From the NCBI GenBank assembly GCA_963576475.1, contig OY754977.1, positions 14,195,243 to 14,259,242 on the forward strand: 64,000 nt of DNA, in the 5' to 3' direction. This document shows, piece after piece, positions 54,010 to 64,000 of the stretch (within the stretch, counting starts at the first letter, position 1; the number at the start of each line of letters is the position of its first letter). Source of the DNA: Molanna angustata (Eukaryota; Arthropoda; Insecta; Trichoptera; Molannidae). A model generated the notes under the pieces. The model made no database searches and was not told where the DNA came from. It was given only the letters and a program-made list of their open reading frames with translations. The translations under genes were made by a program, and so were the position numbers.

Positions 54010-55860
54010 TCCTTATTTGAATAACATGTAATAAATTCTTCTCCTATCTCTCGTCTTCTCTTCTCGTCTCGTCTTCTTTTTTAGTTGAACACAAATTAAA
54101 TAGATTTTTAATCAAACTAAATCAATTTTTTTATCGACGTATATTCGATTTTTTGAGTCGATAAGAGGTTTCAATTCGAAACTAGATATCCAGCTCAAAA
54201 TTATAAGAATATATTATTCGGTCGAAATTATAAGAATATGTTCGGCTAGGTTTCGGCCTATAACGAATATGATGTTTTCAGTCGTTTTAGAGCAAACGAA
54301 TATTATGTATCTTCCACAGACTCGGAAGGCGAACAGAATTCCAATGATTTATGTAATTTAGAATTTTATTATTTTGTAAAGAAATGTTTTCTCTTATGGT
54401 TTCGGCCATAAAATCAAAAGAAATAAAACATGATGGGTAATAAATGAATGAGGATCAAGAACCACGGATTATTGTTTAGATATAAAACGTTTTTCCTTCC
54501 TCACAAGCCGTAAAAATTGTACAGCATTTACATTTTCCATGATGGCTAATAACAGCATGTTATTGCTTCGACGAACCCTTAAAAATGAACGACGCCCAAT
54601 TTAAAACTACTAGAAGATGTTTTAAAACAAATTCACAAGAAAATTTATTGCGGACTCCGAAGAGGTCGGTTGGTACAGAACAAATTCAACTTGTCCTTAA
54701 ACCACTTATTCCAAGTTATTAAATTGTAAATACATAGAACCGACAACAATATCGTTTTTTAATCATATAAGTATTTGTGTCAACTAAATAAAATATTTAT
54801 ACATATTTGCTACAGCCACTTAATTCTAAATTATATCTAGAATCCAATCATTAAAATAAAATTTATAATGTTGTGTCAACACTACCTTAGCTGACTTTGT
54901 TATCAGCCTCACATACCTACTTTAAAACAATTATAGCTTTACCAGGTGAGAATTATTCAAAACTATTAGATTAAAACCAAGATTTTCATACCAACATGCT
55001 CATAATACATCTTACAATTTTCTCAATTTTTCAAATATCCTCATTTCATTTTCAAATCACAAATCTATGTTTATTAATTTACCACACATTAACTAATCAT
55101 ATAATTTTTCATAATTTATGTATTGTTATTTTTATGTCTAAGCACGATATTTGAGTATTATGTTTTTGTATTAATTTGGTGGAAATCCATGATTTAAATT
55201 TTAAAGATTTTTTAAGAAATTATTAATGTTTATAAATAGACTTTTTTAAACCTTGAAAATACCGAGTAAGTAGTAGGTAGTCACAGCGAAAAAGATCGAT
55301 CGTAATATATTGATATCGCGGAGAAATAATCTTTTGAATTTTAATATACACACATATATGAGTATGATTATTGTTGAAATTTCATCTTTTCTCCTTTTTA
55401 TTCTCAGCCTTATCCCGCCCAATCCTGTCCACGATTATCTCAAAATCAACCTTCACAATTCCTCAACATGAATCCATATTTTTTTTTTTTTTTACAGATA
55501 AACATTTCACATTTAAATGAAGCCAATTATAGACGAACATTATATAATTGTTATATTATACACTGGTTAAGAGTAATAACAAAGTTTTTAACTAAGTTAA
55601 TTGAAACCATCTCGTTACTGCAGATTCGACGCAGTACACACACAGTACCCACCTACGTGTACATAAATAAATAAATGTGGAATATCTAAAGAATATTCAC
55701 GCGGCTATACGCAGGTGAATACTATATATAGGTATAGTTTTATGGCCCCAGTCAAATTCGTGTTATTTGAAATTAGCTAATTCGGTAGTGCGGGTGACCT
55801 ATCCCCAGCAACGAGTGGCTTCAAATAAGTACAAAAAAAAAATATATTTATACAGAAGAA
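54010..55860. other. Spacer, nothing recognised
   Basis: TCTCGTCTTCTCTTCTCGTC at 54048 is a CT-rich simple stretch. The rest is AT-rich without a supported feature. Confidence 0.4.
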
Positions 55861-55884
55861 AAATAAATAAACGTTAGAGCACGT

Positions 55885-55950
55885 GTGCGTGTGTGTATAA
55901 GGGTGTGTGTGTAATGTGTGTGCGTGAGTGAGTGTGTGTGTGAGAAGAGA
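55885..55950. repeat. GT-rich microsatellite
   Basis: GTGTGTATAAGGGTGTGTGT then GTGAGTGAGTGTGTGTGTGA, an imperfect GT/GAGT repeat. Confidence 0.85.
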
Positions 55951-56044
55951 GTTTTGTATATTGTATTGAAATTAAGGAGCCGGAGGGGAATTATGAAGAA
56001 TTGCTATGATTTGTTGTTTAAAATTTGTTTTATTTAATATGAAA

Positions 56045-56235
56045 GGGTCGATTGAGCTAAAGTGGAGCTTTTAAAGGGCGATTGAGCTAAAGTGGAGTTT
56101 TCAATTATGTTTGTATCCCGGATCTGTGAGACGATAAATATTATTAGTTCTCCAGAACGTGGTAACTTGTTATTTAGGTGCGTGTTAAATCAATATTTGA
56201 CACAACACCTGTTAATTGCCGGAGAAACAAGCAGA
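56045..56235 (+). mobile_element. SINE-C body without head, preceded by a 28-bp tandem duplication
   Basis: GATTGAGCTAAAGTGGAG occurs twice in tandem (about 56050-56100). GATCTGTGAGACGATAAATA, GTGGTAACTTGTTATTTAGG and GTGCGTGTTAAATCAATATT then match SINE-C. The tRNA-like head is replaced by the duplicated sequence. Confidence 0.55.
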
Positions 56236-56239
56236 CGAC

Positions 56240-56960
56240 AAAAAATAATTATTGAATAAATTATTAAATTCATTCTATATATTTTAAATCAGAAAAAAAC
56301 TAATGCCTTTTACCTTTGTACCTTATTTCGACTGACATTCGACTACAATAGAAAGCATCTGTGTACCCCATATAAAAATAGGTAAATGTAGAAGAGTGGT
56401 ATAGTCAAACAGACGTCGTGCAAAAAGCCAGAAATCAGAGAACAAGCAATTAAGTTCGCAATTAAACACCGCAACTGGGTAAAGGAACGATGCGAACACG
56501 AAACTCATCCCCATAATGTTCCCACAGCCATCGGCTGAAACAACTGCTCAAAGAGCGGGTCACACTCGCCACTGTGCCAAATGTACTTGTTCATAAATCA
56601 AATAAAACTTTCAACACGACCATAAGTCAAGCGTAATAAAATAGTATGTTTGAAGATTCAGCCTGCCTACCAACGCCAGTAATTAGTTTTAAAAAAATAA
56701 GATCGAGAAAAGCAGATCATGTTTTAGCGGCGTGAATGTTGGGATGTGGTTTATATTTAATTAAGAATATATTATTATATCAGAAAGGTTGTGATTCTAA
56801 ATACGTGTTCATTATCTCCCAATACACACACACCACTATTTTTCATATTGCAATTTAAATAATCAGTTCATTTAATTTAAATAGAAACAATAATTGAGTG
56901 ATGAAGGGCTTCATAATAAAAGAAAACTTATTTGAATTACATATATTTTTGGTAGAGATT
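56240..56960. other. Spacer, nothing recognised
   Basis: The stretch 56400-56580 is somewhat richer in coding-like words (for example KERVTLATVPNV on the plus strand), but no family is recognised. Confidence 0.3.
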
Positions 56961-56971
56961 AATTACAAATA

Positions 56972-57415
56972 TTACACTCGATAAATATTATAGATGTTCG
57001 CGATGATGAGGTCGGTATGAAGCTGGACACTGCGATCGACCCGTCGCGTCGGTTGATGAACGAATAGCCAATAGTGCTGGGCGCTCGATTCAGGAACCGA
57101 TGTCCTTCGGCCATCTTCGGAAATCTGCGTGAGAAGCGAGACTATCCGACGAATAATGTTTCCGTTGTGGGGTAGGTATATCGAAGCCACAATGTATAAT
57201 TTTCATAATTTGTATTTTCTACATACATACATGCTATCATAATATCTCCATTTAAAATTATTCTTCTTTTCTTTTAATACTTTGTAGCAGCGCTCTTGGC
57301 TTCGAACTGCAATAATATGTATATCCTCTAAAATTCTCGATGATTCCCGACAATTTCCGAAGATTGACGAACCCCAGCCCATCGCTGTCCATTCAGGTCG
57401 ATACGCAAACATTCA
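56972..57415 (-). other. Unassigned, moderately GC-rich minus-strand frames
   Basis: Two adjacent minus-strand frames read MASIYLPHNGNIIRRIVSLL...HYWLFVHQPTRRVDRSVQLH (57190-56972) and MFAYRPEWTAMGWGSSIFGN...ECYKVLKEKK-like (57412-57203). Composition is less AT-biased than the surroundings. No domain, signal peptide or splice signal could be recognised. It could be an exon of a host gene, a transposon relic or chance. Confidence 0.2.
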
Positions 57416-57959
57416 TGCGTTGACAGTTTAATTGAATAGAGTCTAGTTTCCTTGTTCCGACCCACGACATCACAAACAATTTTATTTATTATTTTATTGT
57501 ATCTTTAATAATTCCGAATATACCAGTTTTGATAATGCAAGAAGATCTTTTATTTGAAACCCTTCATCACCATAAATTATATATTATTAAATATTTATTG
57601 ATCTGACAATTTGCAATATCATATTTCGAGGTAGATGTTTTAAATTCACAGTGTATCAGCCTGTTTAAGTCCTGTGTAAGCTTTCCTCCTGCGACGTGGA
57701 TTACCAGATGTCCTTCCATTTCTTGGTAGAACGTCCTGGAGAAATGCTTTCCTGGGGAACATTATCCCTTATATTACTTAAAATTGATTCTTCACATTAT
57801 AATATCAAAACTCTTTAGCAATGGATAATTAATATTATACTTTGTGGTATTCACTATAAATAAAGCTATCATAACTGTTGGCAAAATTCTTCATATTTAA
57901 TGTTTACATAAATCAACGAGGTTGAGTTCTTGAATGTTTGAATAAAATGTTTATTCACT

Positions 57960-58145
57960 CTTGTATTTCCATTCTCACCAATGTGAGTAGTAACGCTACG
58001 TCCTACGTAGGCGATTCAAAGCGAACGCGATTGCAAAGCGATGCGGTGCGGATACAAGCGAATTCAATGCGATGCGGTGCGACGCGGCGACTCTGTCCTA
58101 CGTGTGCGCGAATCGTTCCCTCTGCCGCCAGCTACTGTCATGGAT
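57960..58145. repeat. GC-rich block with repeated GCGATGCGGTGCG motif
   Basis: GCGATGCGGTGCG occurs at 58038-58050 and again at 58068-58080. It is embedded in GCGAACGCGATTGCAAA and GCGACGCGGCGACTC. TCCTACGT occurs near both ends (TACGTCCTACGTAGGCG at 57996, CTGTCCTACGTGTGCGCG at 58093). Such blocks are typical of the core of small non-autonomous transposons. Neighbouring sequence on the right is Rep-A. Confidence 0.5.
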
Positions 58146-58199
58146 GTACGTATATAAAATACTCAAGAAGTATGTACGGCAGAGATAATAAATCTGAGC

Positions 58200-59110
58200 T
58201 TCAAAATTTGAAACATACGCGATCAGATTCAATTTTCGATGACTAATATAATATGTACCTATACCGAAGAACACGTACCAAACTATAATCCCTTTAATTC
58301 AAATTATGGATTATTTTAAAATATTTTATTTTCTATACAGAACATGTAGGTATGTCAGGATAGGGTATTATGGAGGTCAGTCATTTTTTCCTACCCCGAA
58401 TATGTAAACATTATGATGGTGTGTATGCATGTATGAAGATTAATAAATTATCAAACTACTATGAAAATTTTGATTGTCATTTAAGTATTTTTGAATAACA
58501 AATCTCGGGTTGCCGGCACTGAAAATTATATAACTTATTAACAGTAGGTAGTAGGTACCTACCTGTACACATTATGTATTCCGCCATACAAATTGTATTA
58601 AACGATTTTGTTATTTAACTTTATCTTAGAAAAAAAATTGAAAAAAAATTAGACTTGTAGGTACTATTTGTGATTTTTTTTTAGAAAATTAATTTCTCTA
58701 GAAAATATAAGCAGTTAAATAAATTAGTTTTTCATGAAATATTGATTTTTATGCTAAAAAATAAAGGAAATTTCTCACAAAAAATGGTATTTATCTATAT
58801 TTGTCCCAATTTTCATTCTTTCTTTGATATTTTTTGATTTTGTGGAAATATATAAAAAAAATCAAATGTTAAGCTCTGACTGGAACGAATTTTCAAAATT
58901 CTAGGTGAAATATTTGTGGGCGTAATTTTTGCAATTCTATAATATTGGGCCTTGTGCATCAAGCAGATCAAACATTTAGGGATAACAATTTTACTCCAAA
59001 TCCATATATGTATTGCTGCGAAGTCTTTAATTTGGTGTGTTTTGACTTCAGAATTGGAAAAAACTATGCAAAAAGTCTAGTACTCCATACGAAATTCTCT
59101 CACACATGGA
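58200..59110 (+). repeat. Rep-A dispersed repeat, diverged full-length copy
   Basis: ACGTACCAAACTATAAT, AACATGTAGGTATGTCAGGA, TATGGAGGTCAGTCATTTTT, CCATACAAATTGTATTAAAC and TTTTGACTTCAGAATTGGAA parallel the 30- and 38.8-kb copies. A 100-bp section including GTAGGTAGTAGGTACCTACC is extra. Confidence 0.65.
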
Positions 59111-59237
59111 ACTAATGATAATGCTGTGGATTTTTTAAAAGAAAAAGTGAGTTGAAAATCTACCTGATGAAGGAACGGTTTGTTCCGACATCACGATTTC
59201 AATTTCAATAACGTTGTTTAAACACAGTTATAAAATA

Positions 59238-59550
59238 TACATACATACATACATACATACCATCACGCCATGTCCCTTACGGGGTAAGCAGAGAGAATTG
59301 AGCGCCATACTTCTCTATTTTTGCACACATTTCTGGCTTCCTTTACATCCATGCATCGTCTCATACATGCTCGTCGATTGTTCAAACTTTTTATGTTTCC
59401 TTCTTTCAAAATATCATTCACATGGTCATGCCATCCCTTTCTGGGGCGACCTCTGCTATTCACTCCATCTCTTGCACCCATGTATATTTTTTTGGTCAGT
59501 CGTTCATCGTTCATTCTTTCTATATGTCCAAACCACCTTAAAGCATAGAA
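59238..59550 (-). mobile_element. RTE-1 relic with (ATGT)n tail
   Basis: The minus-strand frame carries LRWFGHIERMNDERLTKKIY, MGARDGVNSRGRPRKGWHDH, VNDILKEGNIKSLNNRRACM and WRSILSAYPVRDMA, up to the stop at 59263. The tail is ACATACATACATACATACAT (59239-59260). It is 5'-truncated at about 59550. The frame's first 30 residues come from flanking sequence. Confidence 0.85.
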
Positions 59551-59639
59551 AATATAGTTAGTAAAATTTATGTTATATTGTGCCACAAAGTTATTAATTC
59601 GATATTTGAGAATTAAATAATCTTTAAAAATCAACCGTT

Positions 59640-60920
59640 TGACAAAATTATTTCAAGATTTTAAGATAATAAACATATATTTAAAAGATACATAGGTACC
59701 TACAACGTACTTTAGTATAGATACGAAAACCACAAACTATCAGCATTTTAAACCAACCTTCGAAACAAGGGAACTATTTTCTTCTGAATCAGAATAAACC
59801 AATTTTCAGATGGCAAACGAAAAAGGCTAGGAAACTATTCGGGTCGTTGATTTTCAATCCCATCCCGAGAATAGTACTAGTTGTTCTGCACCCCCCTTAT
59901 TCACAACATACGACATCCGATCTCGCGGGTGTAACCATTTAAATATCACTTATTTCACTATCGAAATTGCACATCCCGTGTCGTTTAGTCTAAATTGCCC
60001 GGCGTACCTTAATAATATAAATTCCCCCCTTATTCTATGCAAACGACAGCCAGCATCAGAGTGTGAGATTGCATAAATCACACTCGTTGTTGTAAAGAAT
60101 ATTTCCATCTCGCGTAGTTTATACGGAAGGCGCAAAAAATCAAGATGCTGTAGCTTGTCAATTCCTTTTTTTATATCCCAGTGACTGCCCTGTTAAATCT
60201 TTTCTACGGTTATTCAAATCCTAGACATACACCTACTTACAGGAATTCCTTTCTTCTTCGTAAATTGGTTTCGTCTAAGATAAATACGTCTAGGAGAATT
60301 CACACTATTTCATCTCAATGTACTGTGAAACTCTAAAAATAATATACCTGGAATGAGTATTCGTGGATTCCTCATATCCAATCTTCATGATATATGAAAC
60401 AGTAGAATATAGAAAGGATTCATTCATATGTACAATGTTAGTACAAGTTGATGGTTTTCACATCGTCCATAGTTTCTAGGGCAATAAAGGGTGATCATAG
60501 ATTTACACTTTCTTTTTTTCACCATTTATCGTCTCATGGATATCAGGACATCAATGTGATTGAATTTATAAATATATAACGTACTAAAAAATTCGTTTTT
60601 TAAACTTCAATGACATAATTCATTCATTATTTCATAAGCGCGATAAGAAATATGCAGACTTTATTTTACATATAAGCGACTTTCTTTAGCTTTTAATCGG
60701 AGCGATTAGTTGGTAGCAAATCGATGCATACTCTACACAGTTGGTTTAAAGAAATTGCCAAACAGCTATTATCACACCTGTCTAAAATTTGTTTCTGTAG
60801 ATATTTTCAAAAATGATCATTCTTCGAACTTGTCGTATCAAAGAAGAAGTTCATTTTTAAAAATTAAACACAACAATATTAATTTGTACTTCAACTTTTC
60901 ATTACTTAAGTGATCAAGAA
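59640..60920. other. Spacer, nothing recognised
   Basis: No supported feature. Confidence 0.45.
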
Positions 60921-60924
60921 ACAC

Positions 60925-61088
60925 CTATTTTTTTTTCTTTTGCTCTTATTCTTTTGTTGTTGTACATACACAATTTTGTCATACTTTGTAATCTGGTTGT
61001 TTGAAAGAAATTGCCTAATGGCAATAAGCCCGCAAGTGTACAATATATTTTTTTATATTATGTACAGAAAGATGAATAAATCAATAAA
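60925..61088 (+). mobile_element. Jk-J-like 3' tail
   Basis: TTGCTCTTATTCTTTTGTTG, TAATCTGGTTGTTTGAAAGA, GCAATAAGCCCGCAAGTGTA and TATGTACAGAAAGATGAATA, then an AATC/AAAT-type tail. It lies tail-to-tail with a minus-strand Jockey tail at 61155. Confidence 0.8.
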
Positions 61089-61154
61089 TAAGATATAATG
61101 TTTAAGCACAAGTTGTAAGACGTTATAACTTACATATTTCTCGTTATTGAAAGA

Positions 61155-61260
61155 TAAAATATAATAATAATAATAATAATAATAAAATACTTTTATTGTT
61201 TTATACAACGTGGCGGACTTATTGCCCGCAGGCAATCTCTACCAGTCAACCACAATATAC
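61155..61260 (-). mobile_element. Jockey-type 3' tail ending in (ATT)n
   Basis: ACAACGTGGCGGACTTATTG then CCCGCAGGCAATCTCTACCA matches the 3' end at 33.15 kb. Its terminal repeat is a pure AAT run at 61159-61183 (plus-strand reading). Confidence 0.75.
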
Positions 61261-61269
61261 TTACAGTCA

Positions 61270-61760
61270 AATATATACTTACAAAGTTTGTGTGTTTTTT
61301 TATTTTTCAAAAATGAAACAGTGTGTGAATATAATTTTGAAACAGTTACAAAAATCTCCTATGCGATTCATACCATTATCCTTATTTTTGAAATATTGAT
61401 ATTTTATTTTCCATTAAAGCTTTCCCAAGGATTTCAAAGCGATATTTCACTGAAGTTAAGAGCCAGGGCGCACATTGTAAACATTCAAGTAAGATTTTAA
61501 TGTGGAATCTCTACAATTTACGAGAACACTAAGCATAGTAATTACTTCCTTTAAGGCATTCAGAATCTAGAGGAAAATCTTTGCCACTTTCTCAACTTTG
61601 GAATATTATGATATAAATGTATGTATAGACCATTACATAATACTACACTGGGATCTTCATACACTACACGTCTGGCAATGAATTCATACTAATTTATTGC
61701 TGCAAAATTTCGTAATCGCAACAGAATTCAATGTTCCTCGAACCAAACATTTTGATAATT
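61270..61760. other. Spacer, nothing recognised
   Basis: No supported feature. Confidence 0.4.
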
Positions 61761-61769
61761 TTGAAACGC

Positions 61770-61910
61770 TGTATTTATTTATTTATACATACACTGATAG
61801 ACATTACAATAATTTATTGAATCTGCAATGCCCCACTAGGCAAAAAAAAACTGTGTCGGAGCCCATGCATCTCGAGACAACACTAAATCGATTACAATTT
61901 TTGTTTCTGT
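61770..61910 (-). mobile_element. Jk-K 3' tail
   Basis: TATTTATTTATTTATACATA, CTGCAATGCCCCACTAGGCA then CTGTGTCGGAGCCCATGCAT match the Jk-K end at 15.2 kb (GCAATGCCCCACTAGGCA, CTGTGCCGGAGCCAAAGCAT). Confidence 0.75.
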
Positions 61911-62164
61911 AGAAAAAAATGCACAGAAATGGAAAAATCATTTTGTTTAAAAAGTGTCCCACCTACATTTAAAAAGACTACTACAAAGTACAAAAAGAGA
62001 AGAGGAAAAAATATTTATATTTTAACACCTGATTCCATTTTTCTCTCTTAATTCTTATGCAGCTATGATTTTTTTTTAATATTTTATTTTAGTATTTCAA
62101 ATCCTCTTTTTAGTTTTCTTATGTTTATATTTCCATTTAATTATAAACAAATCTTGCAAAATTG

Positions 62165-62825
62165 GTCTCGAAATGAATACATCAAAAACTAAATTAATGA
62201 GCAAGATACAGCCGTCTAAGGGCATCATGGTAGATGGAAAAGTGATCAAAAAGGTTGACAGTTATTTTATCTTGGACATAATATGAAACTCGGCAAAGAA
62301 AATCAAGAGGCAGAAATTGAAATAAGAAGAGGTCTAGCATGGGCCGCGTTTGGTAAACTCACTTACGTCCGTAAGTCTCTGAAGTACGCTAATTATCTTT
62401 GACGCTTGCGTTCTCTCTATACTGACGTATGGCTGTGAAACTCTTGTGTTTACAAGCAAAATGCTACATAACTTAGCCGTCACACAAAGAGACCATGGAA
62501 AAGGGAATGCTGGGCATTTCGTTAAGAGATAGAAAAACTAACTTGTGGATAAGAGAAAAATCCAAAAAAATCGACGTTGTCCAAAAGGTTGCCAAGCAGA
62601 AGTGGAGCTGGACAGGGCATGTCGCCCGAACCACAGACTCCAGATGGACTAACAAGTGCTAGAATGGCGACCCAAAACGGGCAAAAGAAGTGTTGGAAGG
62701 CCTCAAACAAGGGTTGCTGGAGGCAGATGGATGCGGTATACTCAAGATAGGGAGCTATGGAGGCCACAGGAGGAGGCCTATGTCCATTACTGGACGAAGA
62801 AGGGCTGAAGAAGAAGAAATATAAA
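62165..62825 (+). mobile_element. RTE-4 relic, plus strand
   Basis: The plus-strand frame carries MNTSKTKLMSKIQPSKGIMV, DGKVIKKVDSYFILD, MEKGMLGISLRDRKTNLWIR, VVQKVAKQKWSWTGHVART and TDSRWTNK. After a stop and a shift it continues RYTQDRELWRPQEEAYVHYW. This spans the NxxKTKxM...(V)DGxxIxxVxxYxYLGH...MLGISLRDR...WSWxGHxAR...EAYV order of RTE-type elements. It is longer than the 17.1-kb copy but has stops and a frameshift at about 62390-62480. The end is GGGCTGAAGAAGAAGAAAT. Confidence 0.8.
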
Positions 62826-62867
62826 CAAAAAAATTCTAACACCTACATTTATTTATTTTTTATATAA

Positions 62868-62917
62868 AAAATAAATATGTCCTTGTAAAACAAGTACATT
62901 TACATCTTTATTAAGCT
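62868..62917 (-). mobile_element. SINE-B 3' end fragment
   Basis: AAATATGTCCTTGTAAAACA then AGTACATTTACATCTTT is the reverse complement of the SINE-B end (AGATGTATATGTACTTGTTT, ACAAGGACATATTC). The head is missing. Confidence 0.6.
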
Positions 62918-63340
62918 TCATGAACAATACTGTGTACAATGGCGGGTTTATTGCCATAAGGCAATTTCTTCCAACCAACCAAAGCAACGTGAGGCCATAG
63001 ATAGTATAGTGGTAGGTACATTAAATTAATAACAAACGAAAAGAAACACGTAACATTATTAAGAGTAAATTCACAACAACAAAGTAAGGAAGGAAATAGA
63101 GGTTGAGGGAGTGGAGGGAGGGGAGGGAGGATGGATATGGGGTGTCAGTTTAGAATTATTAGACAGGTAAAACAGCTTTAGCTTCTTTTTAAAAAGTTGA
63201 ATCGATTGTGACGTCGTAGTATCATTACTTAAGGTTTTCCATAGTCTTGCTAATTGTACTTTAAAAGGGGAACTGAGAAATTCAGTAGAATGAATGGGAA
63301 TAGCTAGTGTGGTACGTTCAGCAGATTGAAGAGAGAGATA
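62918..63340 (-). mobile_element. Jk-J-type element, ORF2 C-terminus and 3' UTR
   Basis: The minus strand reads LQSAERTTLAIPIHSTEFLS, SPFKVQLARLWKTLSND and IQLFKKKLKLFYLSNN. A 3' UTR ends in GGTTGGTTGGAAGAAATTGC and GGCAATAAACCCGCCATTGT (reverse complement). It is closely related to the 49.5-kb element. A SINE-B in the same orientation abuts its upstream side. Confidence 0.8.
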
Positions 63341-63345
63341 GTGTG

Positions 63346-63485
63346 ATCGTTCATCTTCCTACATTCCCTAAAATAAGCATAAATGCTTGTGCTATAGGTG
63401 AACGAAATCGGTCAAGGCAGGATTCGAACTCGCGACCACTGTATTACTAACCCAATGCGCTAACCTCTCTGCCATCGACCCATCT
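63346..63485 (-). mobile_element. SINE-B copy
   Basis: The reverse complement reads GGTCGATGGCAGAGAGGTTA, GGGTTAGTAATACAGTGGTC, GCGAGTTCGAATCCTGCC, TTCACCTATAGCACAAGCAT and GGGAATGTAGGAAGATGA. It is almost complete apart from the A-rich tail. Confidence 0.8.
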
Positions 63486-63599
63486 AAATTTAGATTTTAA
63501 TCGATAATTCATTTTCATTTAATGAATGATTTTTTTTTTTTTTGTTTATCATTTCCATTTTAAAAAAACATTCATTTTTCCAACCACCTAGACACACAT

Positions 63600-63990
63600 G
63601 TTTATCTGGTTGGAAACAACACCGCCATTATATTTTTTTTCACTACTGCCACGACCACCCGCCCTGCATATGGGGACTGTAAACAACCCCTTAACAGAAC
63701 GCTAAGTGAGCGACAAGAAACAAATGCATAGCACGAAAAGTAGCTCATAAAGTCCTCTAGATTAGCCATCTCGGCACCATAGTGCAAAAGTTCACACTCG
63801 TGGACCGTCATTGAGTTCAGGTAATTTTAAATGAGAAACATTAGGGGTATGACCAAGATCTCTGTAAAAAAATAACCTACTGGGAATCCAACAACAGTAA
63901 GGTACCATAACTATGAAAAAACTTCTTAAAGGCTTTAAAATTGTTCTTCGAGACCACAAAATAGGAGTGACCAATGGGACCTTGAAGAAA
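63600..63990 (-). other. Unrecognised coding-like stretch at the window edge
   Basis: Two overlapping minus-strand frames read VGFFKVPLVTPILWSRRTIL...LGHTPNVSHLKLPELNDG (ending at 63792) and MTVHECELLHYGAEMANLED...GRVVVAVVKKN (63811-63602). Composition is less AT-biased and richer in ordinary residues than spacer frames. I recognise no domain. It may be the edge of a gene or transposon that continues past base 64000. Confidence 0.25.
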
Positions 63991-64000
63991 CCAACGGACA

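Noticed and set aside
52571..54330. ATTCG-rich words and GGTAGGGATG as hAT-element termini
   Set aside because: No matching inverted end or 8-bp duplication was found, and the words are scattered rather than paired.

Overview
This window looks like an AT-rich, gene-poor stretch of an insect nuclear genome, most likely a lepidopteran. The clues are the frequent GTAGGTACCTAC-type words, a tRNA-headed SINE whose body carries a GTCAGATGGCAGTCGCTTC block resembling lepidopteran HaSE-type SINEs, a dense litter of 5'-truncated RTE- and Jockey/CR1-type retrotransposon 3' ends, and long AT-rich spacers with microsatellites. A beetle or other insect cannot be excluded. I found no convincing host protein gene, no functional tRNA or rRNA gene, no CRISPR array and nothing prokaryotic. 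Names used below (RTE-1 to RTE-6, Jk-J, Jk-K, SINE-S/B/C, Rep-A, TIR-D, Arr-E, Fold-G, MITE-P, MITE-F) are local labels, not database names.

Layout. 0-8 kb: Rep-A and Fold-G fragments, a SINE-B, two RTE-1 3' ends, a four-hairpin cluster at 3.14-3.21 kb, a Jockey/CR1 reverse transcriptase relic, a decayed local duplication (3.4-4.5 versus 5.75-6.4 kb), and a probable Helitron-protein relic at 6.5-6.84 kb. 8-16 kb: a 51-bp minisatellite, an RTE relic inserted in Rep-A with a 12-bp target-site duplication, the almost perfectly palindromic MITE-P (10600-10980) inserted at a TA inside an Arr-E block, a large foldback (11.58-11.80 kb), and a nested Jk-K / Jockey-CR1 / SINE-S complex. 16-20 kb: TIR-D, two head-to-head RTE relics, a third reverse transcriptase C-terminus split by MITE-F, and a GC-rich island. 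20-26 kb: SINE-C, a second Arr-E block that runs into a ~67-bp minisatellite, and a TIR-D copy containing an RTE-2 insertion flanked by 70-bp repeats. 26-45 kb: SINE-B pair, RTE-3, a possible LTR, Rep-A copies, a Jk-J copy inside an opposite-strand Jockey copy, TIR-D copies, SINE-S and RTE-2. 45-64 kb: the best-preserved reverse transcriptase (46 kb, minus strand, frameshifted), more RTE and Jockey ends, an RTE-1/Jk-J patchwork at 50.3 kb, a GC-rich motif block at 58 kb, and an unrecognised coding-like minus-strand stretch at the right edge.

The parts do not work together as a pathway. They are layers of mobile-element activity. The autonomous families (RTE-like, Jockey/CR1-like, a Helitron relic) presumably supplied the machinery for the non-autonomous ones (SINEs, TIR and foldback elements). 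The most notable link is that TIR-D ends and Arr-E repeat units share a GGCCACAACCC-type motif, and that the 22-kb minisatellite seems to have grown out of an Arr-E unit. All family assignments rest on reading translated motifs by eye; no alignment or database search was run.
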